A DNA stretch of 64,000 nucleotides, from contig CAKUUY010000004.1 of NCBI GenBank assembly GCA_934693235.1, forward strand, positions 49,839 to 113,838, in the 5' to 3' direction. The stretch comes from an uncultured Candidatus Melainabacteria bacterium (GTDB lineage Bacteria > Cyanobacteriota > Vampirovibrionia > Gastranaerophilales > Gastranaerophilaceae). The notes below the pieces were generated by a model that did no database searches, was not told the origin of the DNA, and saw only the letters and a program-made list of their open reading frames with translations. The stretch's first letter is position 1, and the number at the start of each line of letters is the position of its first letter. Below are positions 7,788-17,214 of this stretch, piece after piece. The translations under genes and the position numbers were made by a program.

Positions 7788-10700
7788 CTATTTTCCACGC
7801 CCGAAAGCTGCTCTGTAACCGAATGAGAAGATTACACCATTTCTACCGATGTTTCTAAACATTGCTTGAGCATAACCTGTTGAACGTTCGCCCCAACGCT
7901 TTTGGACACCTATACCATATTGAATATATGGTTTTACAGACAATTGAGGTAAGCTTGTTTCAACAGCTGTGAATTTTGTCTTATCCATAATATTCCACAT
8001 AAAGTCTAAGCCCACGTATGGTTGCCATCCATCTTTAAGATTTCCGATAAATCTCAAACCAGGAGCTAATTGAACAGCATTCAAAGGATCTGAATGAATT
8101 TTTAACCCTGCAGCATTTGTATAATTAAATGTATCAACCAAAGAATATGAAGCCATAAAGTGAGGTTGGATTATAAATTTACTATCTAACAATTCCCAGT
8201 TGTAACCTGTTTTCAAGGCAGTACCGATTGACCACAAACCAAAGTCTTCAGAGCCGTACATTGTATTTGCATCAACACCTGAAAGCCCTGTTGCAACAGT
8301 CCAACCTCCGAACCAGTTACCCCTGTATAATGTGCCTGTCAAGCCAAATGTACCACCATTTTGCCATAAACTGTTTCCATTAAATGTTTGGTGAGAACCA
8401 TTATAACCAATATACGTACTAAATACACCGTCAAAGCCATTACGGAATTCTTTTATTGCAGTATCACCACCAAAGAATGTTCCATACATTACGTTAGAAA
8501 CCTTTGGACCATTTTTAAGTCTTACATTTTCAAAAGATGTGTACGGTCTAGCCCACATTCCGGCTCTTTCTTCCGGAATTGCCCCTGAAGAAGTTGCAAC
8601 AGAACCAAAACCGTCTCCATCGTATGCATATTTGTTATAAGTTTTCAATGCCTGACGTTGTTCACGAGTCATCAACATTGTCAAATCCATATTTGAAAAT
8701 GCTTGATCATACGCGTTCAATTGATTAAAATATCCGCCTAATTGAGCAGCAACCGGAGCTACCATTACAGCAGGGTTTACGTTGTTATAGTCGCTTGAAG
8801 ACCCTCTTGTGAATTCAAAACTTCCTTGAGTCGGATCATATGCAACACCATATTTGTAAATCGGAGAATATGCAACCTCTGAAACAGAACTTGTAATGTG
8901 AGATTTTAGTGTTTCATCATTTACAAAATTGATAACAGTGCTGTCTTTCGTTGCATCGCTAATAAGGTTAATTCCGCTAACATTAAGATTTGCGCTCCCT
9001 GTAACATTATCAGCAGAAATCGTATCCATTTTACTGTTTGCTAAATCTGCATCAACCGCAATATTTGAATTTGCGTTCAATCTTAAATCTTTTAGGGCAA
9101 TGTTACCAACAGCTCCATTGGCAATAGATAACATACCGCCGTTCATGTTGAGCGTATTTGTGCCGCCTGAAAGATATTCATCCTTTGTAAATCCAACCAT
9201 ACCGCTATTCATGTTGTATGTAACATCTTTAATTTGGTTGTTATGTATAGTTCTTGCGTTTTCGTTAGTCAAAGTAATCGGATCAACAACTCCGTTGAAC
9301 AAAATTGTCCCGTTACCTTGCATTTTTATTTCATTATTTACATTTGCAGAACGAACTCCGTTATCAATAATAATACTTCTTCCGGTAGAAGTTGTTAAAG
9401 TTGCACTTGATTTATTTGCATCACTATCGCCCTCAAAATAAATTGAGTTATCAAGATTTACACCCTCTGTAGCAGAAGTTCCTGCATTTACGCCGGTAAT
9501 TCTAACATCACTGTTTTTAGCTGAAATGTTAAGATTTCCTTTTCCTCCGACAGTCAAAGCACCTTTTCTATCATCAGATGTTTTAAATCCAACAATGTTT
9601 GTGTCCTCAATGTCTAATGTTTGAGCATTTCCAATTTTCAAACCTTTATTATCAGCTCCATTAAGAGTATAACCGTTACCTTTTACAGATAAACTGTTAC
9701 CGCCCATTTCGCCTGTCCAGCCTTTATCTAAACCTGTACCAGAAATTTCAATATCTTTTGTCGCTGAAAAACTTCTATCATCTTTTAATATAACGTCTTC
9801 GCCATTAACTTTATCCGTTTGATTTACCGCAAGAGTAAACCCATCAATCTTTGAAGCAACTCCGTCTTTATTAAGTCTATCTACTTTCAAGTTTTTGTCT
9901 TGAACTTTAACAGTGTACAAATAGTCGTTTGTCAAAACATTAAGGTCGTCGTTAGTTACAATAGAAAGATTGCCGAAATTTAGTTGTGACAAATCTGCTG
10001 ATACTGAATTTTCACTATCATCTTTTAGGTCCGCAATAAGATTTACATCTTTAAGATTTAAAGTACCTGAACCATTTGCAACTGATGCAATATCTGCTAT
10101 TTGATCATCACGAGATAAATCCATATCTATTTTAACATTACCACCATTAGATGTAAGGTTGTTTAATTTTGCAGTTCCAAGTTTACCATTCATCAAATCA
10201 AGTGTTGCACCGTTACCCAAAGTCAAATCAATTCCGTTAATATATTCGTCAACACTTGCCTTAATCGTACTGTTATCTTTTGCATTTACCAATAAATTAC
10301 CACCATCAGGAGTAATTTCGCTATTCAATACGATTGTACCTGTTGTGTTAATTGTTCCGTTTCCGGCAACTCCGCTGTTGAATACAATTTGTTTTCCGTT
10401 TGATGCATTCAAATTTGCGGTAGAGTTATTCAAATAAATATCTCCACCTTTTTCAGCTTTATTATTTGTAAACACGACATCTTGTTTTTGAGCATTAATA
10501 GTCAATGTCGGATTATCCGTTGTATTAAAGTTTCCATTTGAATAGTAGATTGCACCACCGTATTTTCCTGCTGTGTTGTTAGCAAAGTCAGTATCTGTAA
10601 TTTCTACATTTGCAGTCGGAGCTAAAAGAGATGCAGCTACATTATCAGCACCGGCAGAAATTGCACCACCATTTATTCCGGCAGAGTTGTTTGCAAAAGC

Positions 10701-13379
10701 ACCGTTTTTAACTGACAATTTTGTTGATCCGTTTGTTAAAATAGCACCACCACTATAGTTTGTGCTGTTACCTGCAAACGAACTATCTGTAATAGTTGCA
10801 GTATCACTTACCAACAAAGCGCCACCGCCAATTGCTGATTGAATAACTTCGACAGCTTCTTTATCGTCATCTTTAACCGTAATATTGTTGCTGTTGTTTG
10901 TAAAAGTTGAATTATTGATAGTCAAAGTGCCGTCTGATGTAATCGCACCACCATTTGGAACAGATGAATTTCCAGCTTTTTCGCGATCAATTACAAGTTC
11001 TCCCTCAGATTTGTTGGATGAGAAAGTACTTGAATTAATGTTCATAGTTCCGTAGTTTGCAATCGCGCCACCACGTTCAGCAGTGTTACCGGAAAAACTT
11101 GAACCTGAAATATTCATTGTTCCGCTGTTATCAATAGCACCGCCATCTTTTGCCGAGTTGTTTGTAAAAGTTGAATTTGCAACATCTAAAAGTCCTGCAT
11201 TTCCGATTGCGCCACCATTATCAGCTTTGTTGGAATTAAATTTACTTGAATTAACCGCTAATTTGTTAACTGTTTGATTTGCTAAAAGTGCACCACCTGC
11301 GGAGTCTTTACCTGTTGCAGAGTTTCCCGTAAATTCGGAGTTTTTAATTTCTTTCAAATTAGCTGTTAACGTGTTTCCCTCTGACGTTACGTCAGATGTA
11401 ACGATTGCACCACCACCTGATTTTGCAGTATTATTTCTAAATTTACTGCTAATCGAATTGATTACACCTGTGTTTGCAATCGCACCACCAATTCCATCAG
11501 ATGAGTTGCTTTCAAAATTAGAATTGATTTTCTCAATTGTTCCAACATTTGCAATTGCACCGCCGGAAACATTTTCTCCGGTAGCTTTGTTTGCCGTAAA
11601 CGAGCCGCCAATTGTTTTAATCGAGCCCAAATTATAAACAGCACCACCTGCTTTAGTAGCACTGTTATTAGAAAAATCAGCACTTAATTTTTCTATCTTT
11701 CCGTAAGTATCATTCGTAACAGCTCCGCCGTATTCTGCAGTGTTAGCTTCAAAAGAACTTTCAGAAATATTCAAAACACCTTGACCATCTTTCGTTCCGC
11801 CATTAATGATAGCACCACCAATTTGGGCAGTATTACCTTTAAATGATGTTTGCGAAATAGTTGCATTACCGCTATTCATTATTGCGCCACCGCCAAGTCC
11901 GGCTTTATTGTTAGTAAAAGAACTGTTTTTTACAGTCAAATCTTTCCCTAAAACATTTTGAATTGCTCCACCTGCACCAAAAACTGTTTTTGTTCCGTCT
12001 TCTGCAGAAACTTCGTTATAAGCTTGGTTTCCGTCAAAACTTGAACTATCAATAGCTAATGTTCCATTGTTTGCAATAGCGCCACCGGCAGAATTTGTAC
12101 CTGTTGATTTGTTGTCTGTGAAAGCACCTTTTCTAATATTTAGAGTTCCATTATTAAAAATTGCACCTCCGGCATTTACGGCAGTATTGCTGTCAAATGT
12201 TACAGAATTAGCATCTCCTCCGCGAACTGTCGGGTCGCCGCCAAGTTCCATAGTACCTGCGTTATAAATTGCACCACCAACATTTTTAGCAGAATTACCT
12301 TTGAATGTTTGGTTAGAAAGAGTTGAACTTGTTACTGTTCCGTCTTTGTCATTGTATATAGCTCCACCAATGTTTGCAGAGTTATTTGTGAAACTTGCAC
12401 GTCTTGATATGTTGTATTTACCTTTGTTGTAAACCGCTCCACCTGAAGCTGCAGTGTTTTCACTAAATGTATTTGTTCCGGTAGAGTGTATTGTTCCCTC
12501 ATTGTAGATTGCACCGCCATTACCCGTTGCTGAATTTTTTGTAAAAGTAGTATTTGTTAAAGAGCTAATTGTATCTTTATTGTATAAAGCACCACCATCG
12601 GCTTCCGTTGTATTTTGATCGAAAGTGGCATCTTTAATTTCTTTTACGGTTCCATCATTATATATTGCACCGCCACCAAGTTTTGCAGAGTTTTTGGTAA
12701 AAGTTCCGCCTATAGAAGCTATCTCACCATAATTCCACTCAGTACCGGCAACATTGTCATTTTTACCGTTAAAAATTGCGCCACCATAAGCTGTTTCAGC
12801 AGTATTTCCTGTAAATGTTCCATTAATAGAACCAATTTTACCCTCATTACCTATAGCTCCACCACTGTACGCAGTGTTGTTTTCAAAAGTACCGTTTATT
12901 GCTTCAATGATAGCACTTACAGGAACTTCATTTTTATTTTCGTCTAAATCGTAATCTCCGAAATTATAAATAGCTCCGCCGTAGTCAGCAGAAGTATTTC
13001 CTTTGAATGTTGCAGAAATATTTTTTATAGTGCCATCATTGTAAATAGCTCCACCATCACCTAAAGCAGAATTATTTGTATAAACTTCTTTTTCTATATT
13101 ATAAATAATACCGCCATTATTAAGTCCTCCACCATAATAAGCCTTATTGCCAGTATAAGTATTATTTTGCAAATAATAAATCGTTCCGGTGTTATAAATA
13201 CCGGCACCAAGCTTATCAGCCTCATTTTGAGCAGTTGTCATATCTATATTTTCATAATTTTGATTGCCCCACGCACTAATTGTGGTAGTATTAACCCATC
13301 TATCAGATGCTGAAGATATGTTTGTTGACGCAAGAACAGCAGACACTGCCAACGACAAACCTAATAATTTTCTATTCAT
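7788..13379 (-). CDS. Giant Pmp-like autotransporter adhesin (type V secretion)
   Basis: A 1,863-residue surface protein. The start MNRKLLGLSLAVSAVLASTNISSA is a signal peptide; AAAGAGGG lies just before this ATG. The passenger (about 25-1050) has dozens of GGAIYN and FTNNSA/FxxN motifs, the pair that defines chlamydial polymorphic membrane proteins and predicts a parallel beta-helix. A less repetitive region (about 1050-1540) follows. The last 280 residues, from about MWARPYTSF, look like the autotransporter barrel, with alternating aromatic strands ending IFSFGYRAAFGRGK. The terminal residue is Lys rather than the common Phe. It is monocistronic. An adhesion role is inferred from the family. 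Confidence 0.88.
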   Translation of the reverse strand: MNRKLLGLSLAVSAVLASTNISSASDRWVNTTTISAWGNQNYENIDMTTAQNEADKLGAGIYNTGTIYYLQNNTYTGNKAYYGGGLNNGGIIYNIEKEVYTNNSALGDGGAIYNDGTIKNISATFKGNTSADYGGAIYNFGDYDLDENKNEVPVSAIIEAINGTFENNTAYSGGAIGNEGKIGSINGTFTGNTAETAYGGAIFNGKNDNVAGTEWNYGEIASIGGTFTKNSAKLGGGAIYNDGTVKEIKDATFDQNTTEADGGALYNKDTISSLTNTTFTKNSATGNGGAIYNEGTIHSTGTNTFSENTAASGGAVYNKGKYNISRRASFTNNSANIGGAIYNDKDGTVTSSTLSNQTFKGNSAKNVGGAIYNAGTMELGGDPTVRGGDANSVTFDSNTAVNAGGAIFNNGTLNIRKGAFTDNKSTGTNSAGGAIANNGTLAIDSSSFDGNQAYNEVSAEDGTKTVFGAGGAIQNVLGKDLTVKNSSFTNNKAGLGGGAIMNSGNATISQTSFKGNTAQIGGAIINGGTKDGQGVLNISESSFEANTAEYGGAVTNDTYGKIEKLSADFSNNSATKAGGAVYNLGSIKTIGGSFTANKATGENVSGGAIANVGTIEKINSNFESNSSDGIGGAIANTGVINSISSKFRNNTAKSGGGAIVTSDVTSEGNTLTANLKEIKNSEFTGNSATGKDSAGGALLANQTVNKLAVNSSKFNSNKADNGGAIGNAGLLDVANSTFTNNSAKDGGAIDNSGTMNISGSSFSGNTAERGGAIANYGTMNINSSTFSSNKSEGELVIDREKAGNSSVPNGGAITSDGTLTINNSTFTNNSNNITVKDDDKEAVEVIQSAIGGGALLVSDTATITDSSFAGNSTNYSGGAILTNGSTKLSVKNGAFANNSAGINGGAISAGADNVAASLLAPTANVEITDTDFANNTAGKYGGAIYYSNGNFNTTDNPTLTINAQKQDVVFTNNKAEKGGDIYLNNSTANLNASNGKQIVFNSGVAGNGTINTTGTIVLNSEITPDGGNLLVNAKDNSTIKASVDEYINGIDLTLGNGATLDLMNGKLGTAKLNNLTSNGGNVKIDMDLSRDDQIADIASVANGSGTLNLKDVNLIADLKDDSENSVSADLSQLNFGNLSIVTNDDLNVLTNDYLYTVKVQDKNLKVDRLNKDGVASKIDGFTLAVNQTDKVNGEDVILKDDRSFSATKDIEISGTGLDKGWTGEMGGNSLSVKGNGYTLNGADNKGLKIGNAQTLDIEDTNIVGFKTSDDRKGALTVGGKGNLNISAKNSDVRITGVNAGTSATEGVNLDNSIYFEGDSDANKSSATLTTSTGRSIIIDNGVRSANVNNEIKMQGNGTILFNGVVDPITLTNENARTIHNNQIKDVTYNMNSGMVGFTKDEYLSGGTNTLNMNGGMLSIANGAVGNIALKDLRLNANSNIAVDADLANSKMDTISADNVTGSANLNVSGINLISDATKDSTVINFVNDETLKSHITSSVSEVAYSPIYKYGVAYDPTQGSFEFTRGSSSDYNNVNPAVMVAPVAAQLGGYFNQLNAYDQAFSNMDLTMLMTREQRQALKTYNKYAYDGDGFGSVATSSGAIPEERAGMWARPYTSFENVRLKNGPKVSNVMYGTFFGGDTAIKEFRNGFDGVFSTYIGYNGSHQTFNGNSLWQNGGTFGLTGTLYRGNWFGGWTVATGLSGVDANTMYGSEDFGLWSIGTALKTGYNWELLDSKFIIQPHFMASYSLVDTFNYTNAAGLKIHSDPLNAVQLAPGLRFIGNLKDGWQPYVGLDFMWNIMDKTKFTAVETSLPQLSVKPYIQYGIGVQKRWGERSTGYAQAMFRNIGRNGVIFSFGYRAAFGRGK

Positions 13380-13455
13380 AATTCCCTCTTTACAAGTACA
13401 GTAATATGTCAATTATAGGTTATCTCTCGAATTATGTCAATTTATTAAGCCTCAA

Positions 13456-13983
13456 TCAATGGATGTATTTTCTTGTCATAACGATATTTCCGTTTTCGTC
13501 ATAGGCATTTGTTCCAAGCCAGTGAGCAATTAGTCTTCCTTGAGGACTATAGATGAAAGTTTCTTCTTTAGATACACGCAATCCCATATTTACCAGAACC
13601 CCTGACACTGTGTATTTATATGATTTGTAAGGAAAATTTAAACCACTTCTTTCTTCCATGTAGGCAAGATTTCCATCTTGATTGTAATACCAAACATGAT
13701 ATTTATCTTCATTATAAAGTACTGCATATGTAGCATCCGAAAAAAAAGCTAAAGTCCTATCTTCTAGGTTTACATTACCTTGAAGCGCATAACTAAGATT
13801 TTCTTTATTATTTTTATCTGTAATATTTTGCAAAACCAATTCTGAATTCAGTTTTTGAACAGGTGTACTTAAAAGTTCTTCCCTTGCAGAATTAACATTG
13901 TAATCAACTCCTCCGGTCAAAAATGTTTCTGCGCCACATGGAAGAGTAATCAGCATTATTAAAATAACAAAAATTTTTCGCAT
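13456..13983 (-). CDS. Secreted/periplasmic protein of unknown function
   Basis: With the ATG at 13983 the 175-residue product begins MRKIFVILIMLITLPCGAETF, a good signal peptide cleaved near CGA-ET. The mature part contains YNQDGNLAYMEERSG and YSPQGRLIAHWLGTNAYDENGN, two copies of a toxin_YwqK-like antiparallel-strand motif (xxDGxLxx). The frame is open further upstream, but only through repeat-rich DNA. No family name is assigned. It lies upstream of and parallel to the autotransporter, with its own start region. Envelope localisation is inference from the signal peptide. Confidence 0.7.
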   Translation of the reverse strand: MRKIFVILIMLITLPCGAETFLTGGVDYNVNSAREELLSTPVQKLNSELVLQNITDKNNKENLSYALQGNVNLEDRTLAFFSDATYAVLYNEDKYHVWYYNQDGNLAYMEERSGLNFPYKSYKYTVSGVLVNMGLRVSKEETFIYSPQGRLIAHWLGTNAYDENGNIVMTRKYIH

Positions 13984-14343
13984 ATATATATTTTTATTGG
14001 ATATTTTCAATTTGTCAATATTTAATAACTTTTGAAACAAGTTTTGTTTAATACAGATTACAGAGTCAAAATGCCACGATAGCGAAATTGAACAATAACT
14101 TGTTAGTGAAACAAACAACAAAAACAGTCATTGTTTGAGCGTTTAGCGAGTTTGACTGTTTTAAGTTGAGCTTACAGGTTATTAGTAAATGTAGCGTGTG
14201 GCTGGTTTTGTGAAACTTTTTACACAAAAAGTTCCCGCTGTCCGCGCAGGACATCAATTACAAAATTTCCAAAATATTTTATAATGATATATTTATCTAT
14301 CATGCTATAATATAATCAGAAAATAATAAAAAGGATTTCAAAA
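13984..14343. repeat. Intergenic region with three hairpins
   Basis: This 360-base gap has no supportable gene. It holds a perfect 10-bp inverted repeat (AAAACAGTCA 14121-14130, TGACTGTTTT 14153-14162) around a GAGCGTTTAGCGAG loop, an 8-bp A/T hairpin (14214-14233), and a small GTCC/GGAC hairpin (14240-14252). The right end carries the promoter of the TSCPD gene. The middle looks like a dispersed palindromic element. Confidence 0.55.
14303..14311 (+). promoter_or_regulatory. Extended -10 promoter (TGCTATAAT)
   Basis: TGC plus TATAAT (14306-14311) lies 32 bases before the TSCPD gene. The same TGCTATAAT word precedes the genes at 30374, 39239 and 52127, so it looks like a common housekeeping promoter form here. 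Confidence 0.7.
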
Positions 14344-14610
14344 ATGGAAAAAGTAATTCAATACGAAACACACGGTACTTGCTGTCGTTTAATGCAAGTA
14401 AAAATTAACAACAATGGAACAATTGAAGATGTAGATTTTTTAGGTGGTTGCCCAGGAAACCTTATGGGAATAAAACAAATGGTCAAAGGAATGAAAATTG
14501 ACGATGTAATTTCAAAATTTTCTGGAATAAAATGTGGTGACAAACCGACAAGTTGCCCTGACCAATTAGCAAAATGTTTGAGTGAAGTTAAAGCAACTCT
14601 TAACAAGTAA
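14344..14610 (+). CDS. TSCPD-domain protein (TIGR03905-like)
   Basis: An 88-residue protein with four conserved-looking cysteines: THGTCCRLM, GGCPGN, GIKCG and the family-naming TSCPDQLAKCL. Such domains occur alone or at the C-terminus of some ribonucleotide reductases and may bind metal; the stand-alone family is uncharacterised. AAGGA lies 9 bases before the ATG and an extended -10 promoter precedes it. It stops 46 bases before the ABC-F gene, which has its own promoter. Confidence 0.85.
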   Translation: MEKVIQYETHGTCCRLMQVKINNNGTIEDVDFLGGCPGNLMGIKQMVKGMKIDDVISKFSGIKCGDKPTSCPDQLAKCLSEVKATLNK

Positions 14611-14656
14611 AATTCAACCTCTTCACAAGTTTTTTGTTTATGCTAGAATAGTTCTT

Positions 14657-16282
14657 ATGATTACAACAGATAAATTAACCGTAAGATTCGGTTCACAAAC
14701 ATTATTCGAAAACGTTAGTATAAAATTTACCCCAGGGAATTGCTACGGAGTTATCGGTGCAAACGGAGCAGGTAAAAGTACTCTTTTGAGAGTCCTTTCA
14801 GGAGAAATTGAACCTACTTCAGGCGAAATTCATATCTCTAAAGGTCAACGTATAGCTGTTTTGCGTCAAGATCACTTCGCTTTCGATAATTACAAAGTTA
14901 TTGACACCGTAATTATGGGGCACAAAAAGCTTTACGATATTATGCAAGAACGTGATGCTTTGTACGCAAAACCTGACTTCAATGACGAAGATGGTATAAA
15001 AGTTGCGCACTTGGAAGAAGAATTTGCAGAACTTGACGGTTGGCAAGCAGAAGCTATGGCCGCGTCTTTGCTTTCAGATTTAGGGATTTCTGATGAAATG
15101 CACTATGAGCTTATGTCTGAACTTTCAGGCAGTGAAAAAGTTCGTGTATTGTTGGCACAAGCATTGTTCGGAAACCCGGATATTTTACTCTTAGACGAAC
15201 CTACAAACCACTTGGATTTGAATACCATTGCTTGGTTGGAAGAATTTTTAATTAACTTCCCTAACCTCGTAATCGTAGTTTCTCACGACAGAAAATTTTT
15301 AGACAATGTTTGTACGCACATGGCTGACATTGATTACAAAAATATTCAACTTTATACGGGGAATTATTCGTTCTGGTCACAAGCTAGCCAATTAATCAAA
15401 AAACAAAAAGAAGAACAGAATAGAAAAACTGAAGAAAAAATGGAAGAATTGAAAGCATTTATTGCACGTTTCAGTGCAAATGCATCTAAAGCCAAACAAG
15501 CTACTTCCAGAAAAAATATGTTAGACAAATTGTCTTTGGAAGAAATCAAACCTTCTTCAAGACAATATCCAAGAATTCGTTTTACTTACAACAAAATTCC
15601 GGGGAAAGATGTTTTACAAGTTAAAAACTTGTATAAATCAGTTGAAGGTGAAGTATTAATCAAAAATTTGAGTTTTGAAATTAATCAAGGCGAAAAAGTT
15701 GCTTTTATTGCCCGTGATCCGTTTATTATCACAAATCTTTTTGACATCTTGGAAAATAGAGTTAAACCTGACAGTGGCGAAATAAATTGGGGAGTTACGG
15801 CAACTCATTCATATTTTCCGAAAGACAACAATTTTTATTTTGAAAATAACAAAACAATTATGGAATGGTTGGCGGATTATTCACCAGATCAGCATGTAAA
15901 CTTTCTACGTGGATATTTAGGCAGAATGCTATTTTCTGGAGAAGATGCTGACAAAAAAGTTAATGTATTGTCAGGTGGTGAAAAAGTTAGATGTTTGTTT
16001 GCCAAAATGATGATTGCGGAGGCAAATGTAATGATTTTTGATGAACCGACAAACCACCTTGATTTGGAAAGTATTACAGCATTGAATAATGCGTTGATTG
16101 ACTTCCCTGGGACAATTTTATTCACATCTCAGGATTATCAATTAATTCAAACGGTTGCGGACAGAATTATAGAAATTTCTCCAACAGGCTACATCAATAT
16201 GCGCAACAAATACGATGATTATTTGAAAAACCCTGTTGTTTTGAAAAAGCGCGAAGAATTGTATAGGGTGCTACGCACGTAG
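14657..16282 (+). CDS. ABC-F family ATPase (YbiT/YkpA-like)
   Basis: A 541-residue cytoplasmic protein with two ABC domains and no membrane part. Domain 1 has Walker A GANGAGKST (residues 34-42), signature LSGSEKV and Walker B LLLDEPTNHLDL. A charged linker (KKQKEEQNRKTEEKMEELKA) follows. Domain 2 has signature LSGGEKV and IFDEPTNHLDL, but its Walker A position reads IARDPFIITNLF and lacks GxxGxGKST. ABC-F proteins act on the ribosome E site. TAGAAT ends 7 bases before the ATG, suggesting a leaderless mRNA. The last codons (YRVLRT-stop) lie in a dispersed repeat. Confidence 0.93.
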   Translation: MITTDKLTVRFGSQTLFENVSIKFTPGNCYGVIGANGAGKSTLLRVLSGEIEPTSGEIHISKGQRIAVLRQDHFAFDNYKVIDTVIMGHKKLYDIMQERDALYAKPDFNDEDGIKVAHLEEEFAELDGWQAEAMAASLLSDLGISDEMHYELMSELSGSEKVRVLLAQALFGNPDILLLDEPTNHLDLNTIAWLEEFLINFPNLVIVVSHDRKFLDNVCTHMADIDYKNIQLYTGNYSFWSQASQLIKKQKEEQNRKTEEKMEELKAFIARFSANASKAKQATSRKNMLDKLSLEEIKPSSRQYPRIRFTYNKIPGKDVLQVKNLYKSVEGEVLIKNLSFEINQGEKVAFIARDPFIITNLFDILENRVKPDSGEINWGVTATHSYFPKDNNFYFENNKTIMEWLADYSPDQHVNFLRGYLGRMLFSGEDADKKVNVLSGGEKVRCLFAKMMIAEANVMIFDEPTNHLDLESITALNNALIDFPGTILFTSQDYQLIQTVADRIIEISPTGYINMRNKYDDYLKNPVVLKKREELYRVLRT

Positions 16283-16328
16283 CCCTCTGTGACAATATTT
16301 GTCCATACCTCATACATTGGTGTATAGT
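16269..16328 (-). repeat. 61-bp family repeat, single inverted copy
   Basis: This is one copy, in reverse orientation, of the unit tandemly repeated at 33730-33911 and 42743-42864. It contains the palindromes GCTACGCACGTAGC and GACAATATTTGTC. The ABC-F stop codon (16280-16282) lies inside it. Confidence 0.85.
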
Positions 16329-16664
16329 TCATTAGGACGTTAAGACGATAAGGCGCTAAGACGCTAGGTTCTTTTCGTTTAAAGGATTATCAAATATAGT
16401 AGCTATATTTGATAATCTACTGTAGGTTGGGTAAACTTTTTCTGGTGCAAAAAATTGCACCCTACAAAACTAAGCGAAACTGTCATTCTGAGGGCGATGA
16501 TAATTTTATGCCCGAAGAATCTCATTAAAAACTTCTTGCGATTCTTCGCTAATCGCTCAGAATGATGACTAATAGCCTCTACATCTGATACCGACTTTGC
16601 ATCTTCGCATCTAGGCATCTGTGCATCTAATTCAATCTTAGCTTCCCAGCACCTTAGCTGCTTT
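16329..16664. repeat. Repeat mosaic between ABC-F and the APE-like cluster
   Basis: No gene is supportable in this 336-base gap. In order it holds a GACGTTAAGACGATAAGGCGCTAAG block, a perfect 15-bp inverted repeat (arms 16385-16399 and 16403-16417, loop TAG; a shorter relative lies at 47774-47798), a TTGCACCCTAC segment, an inverted-repeat element bounded by GTCATTCTGAG (16482) and CTCAGAATGATGAC (16570), and a CTTAGCTGC block touching the ACP stop codon. Confidence 0.7.
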
Positions 16665-16916
16665 CTACAATAACTCTTCAATCGCCAAAACAACATCATT
16701 TACTGTTCTAATTTGTTTAAAATTTTCAGGAGAAATTTTCTTTTCTGTAAATTCTTGCAATTTCACCGCCAAATCAACAGCATCAATACTATCAAGCTCC
16801 AGATCTTCAAAAAGATTTGCATCAAGTGTTAATTTTTCCGGCGCAACTTCAAAATCATCTATCAAAATTGTTTTTAATTTTTCAAAAATTTCTTCTCGTG
16901 AATATCTTTTATCCAT
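16665..16916 (-). CDS. Acyl carrier protein (second ACP of APE-like cluster)
   Basis: An 83-residue acidic protein with the phosphopantetheine site LELDSIDAVDLAVKL (serine in DSID). It would carry the growing polyene chain. The ATG at 16916 has AAGGA 9 bases upstream; a GTG two codons earlier is too close to that site. It lies 12 bases after the first ACP gene, as paired ACPs do in aryl polyene clusters (ApeE/ApeF). Its stop is at the edge of a dispersed repeat. It is the last gene of the leftward arm. Confidence 0.93.
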   Translation of the reverse strand: MDKRYSREEIFEKLKTILIDDFEVAPEKLTLDANLFEDLELDSIDAVDLAVKLQEFTEKKISPENFKQIRTVNDVVLAIEELL

Positions 16917-16928
16917 TTGCACAAATCC

Positions 16929-17183
16929 TTATTGAATATTTTTTCTTACAAAATCAGCTATTGTTTTTACAGAATAAAAACGTTTTTTATTTTCTTCTTT
17001 GTTGTCGTCTAAATCAACATGATATTTCTTTTTCAAAGCCATACCAAGCTCAAGCGCATCAATACTATCCAAGCCTAAACCGCCATCAAATAAAGCTTCT
17101 TCATCATTTATATCATCAATTGTAATATCTTCTAACTCTAAAGACTCAATAATTAGAGTTTTAATTTCATTTTCCAAGCTCAT
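16929..17183 (-). CDS. Acyl carrier protein (first ACP of APE-like cluster)
   Basis: An 84-residue ACP beginning MSLENEIKTLIIESLELED, with the carrier serine in GLGLDSIDALELGMAL. AGGTGG lies 7 bases before this ATG, so the longer open frame is not used. ACP-1 and ACP-2 differ clearly in sequence, which suggests different loading roles (starter or extender versus elongation), as in known APE systems. It is downstream of the acyltransferase in the leftward arm. Confidence 0.93.
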   Translation of the reverse strand: MSLENEIKTLIIESLELEDITIDDINDEEALFDGGLGLDSIDALELGMALKKKYHVDLDDNKEENKKRFYSVKTIADFVRKNIQ

Positions 17184-17214
17184 CTTAATCCACCTGTTAA
17201 TAGTTATAACCGAA

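Noticed and set aside
8929..12947. Rightward ORFs inside the autotransporter region (60-170 codons)
   Set aside because: They are antisense shadows created by the repetitive GGAIxN coding sequence; they have no ribosome binding sites and low-complexity products.
13984..14257. Leftward ORFs of 63 and 46 extra codons over the 14.0-14.26 kb gap
   Set aside because: They run through hairpin repeats, lack ribosome binding sites, and the signal peptide of the real gene begins at 13983.
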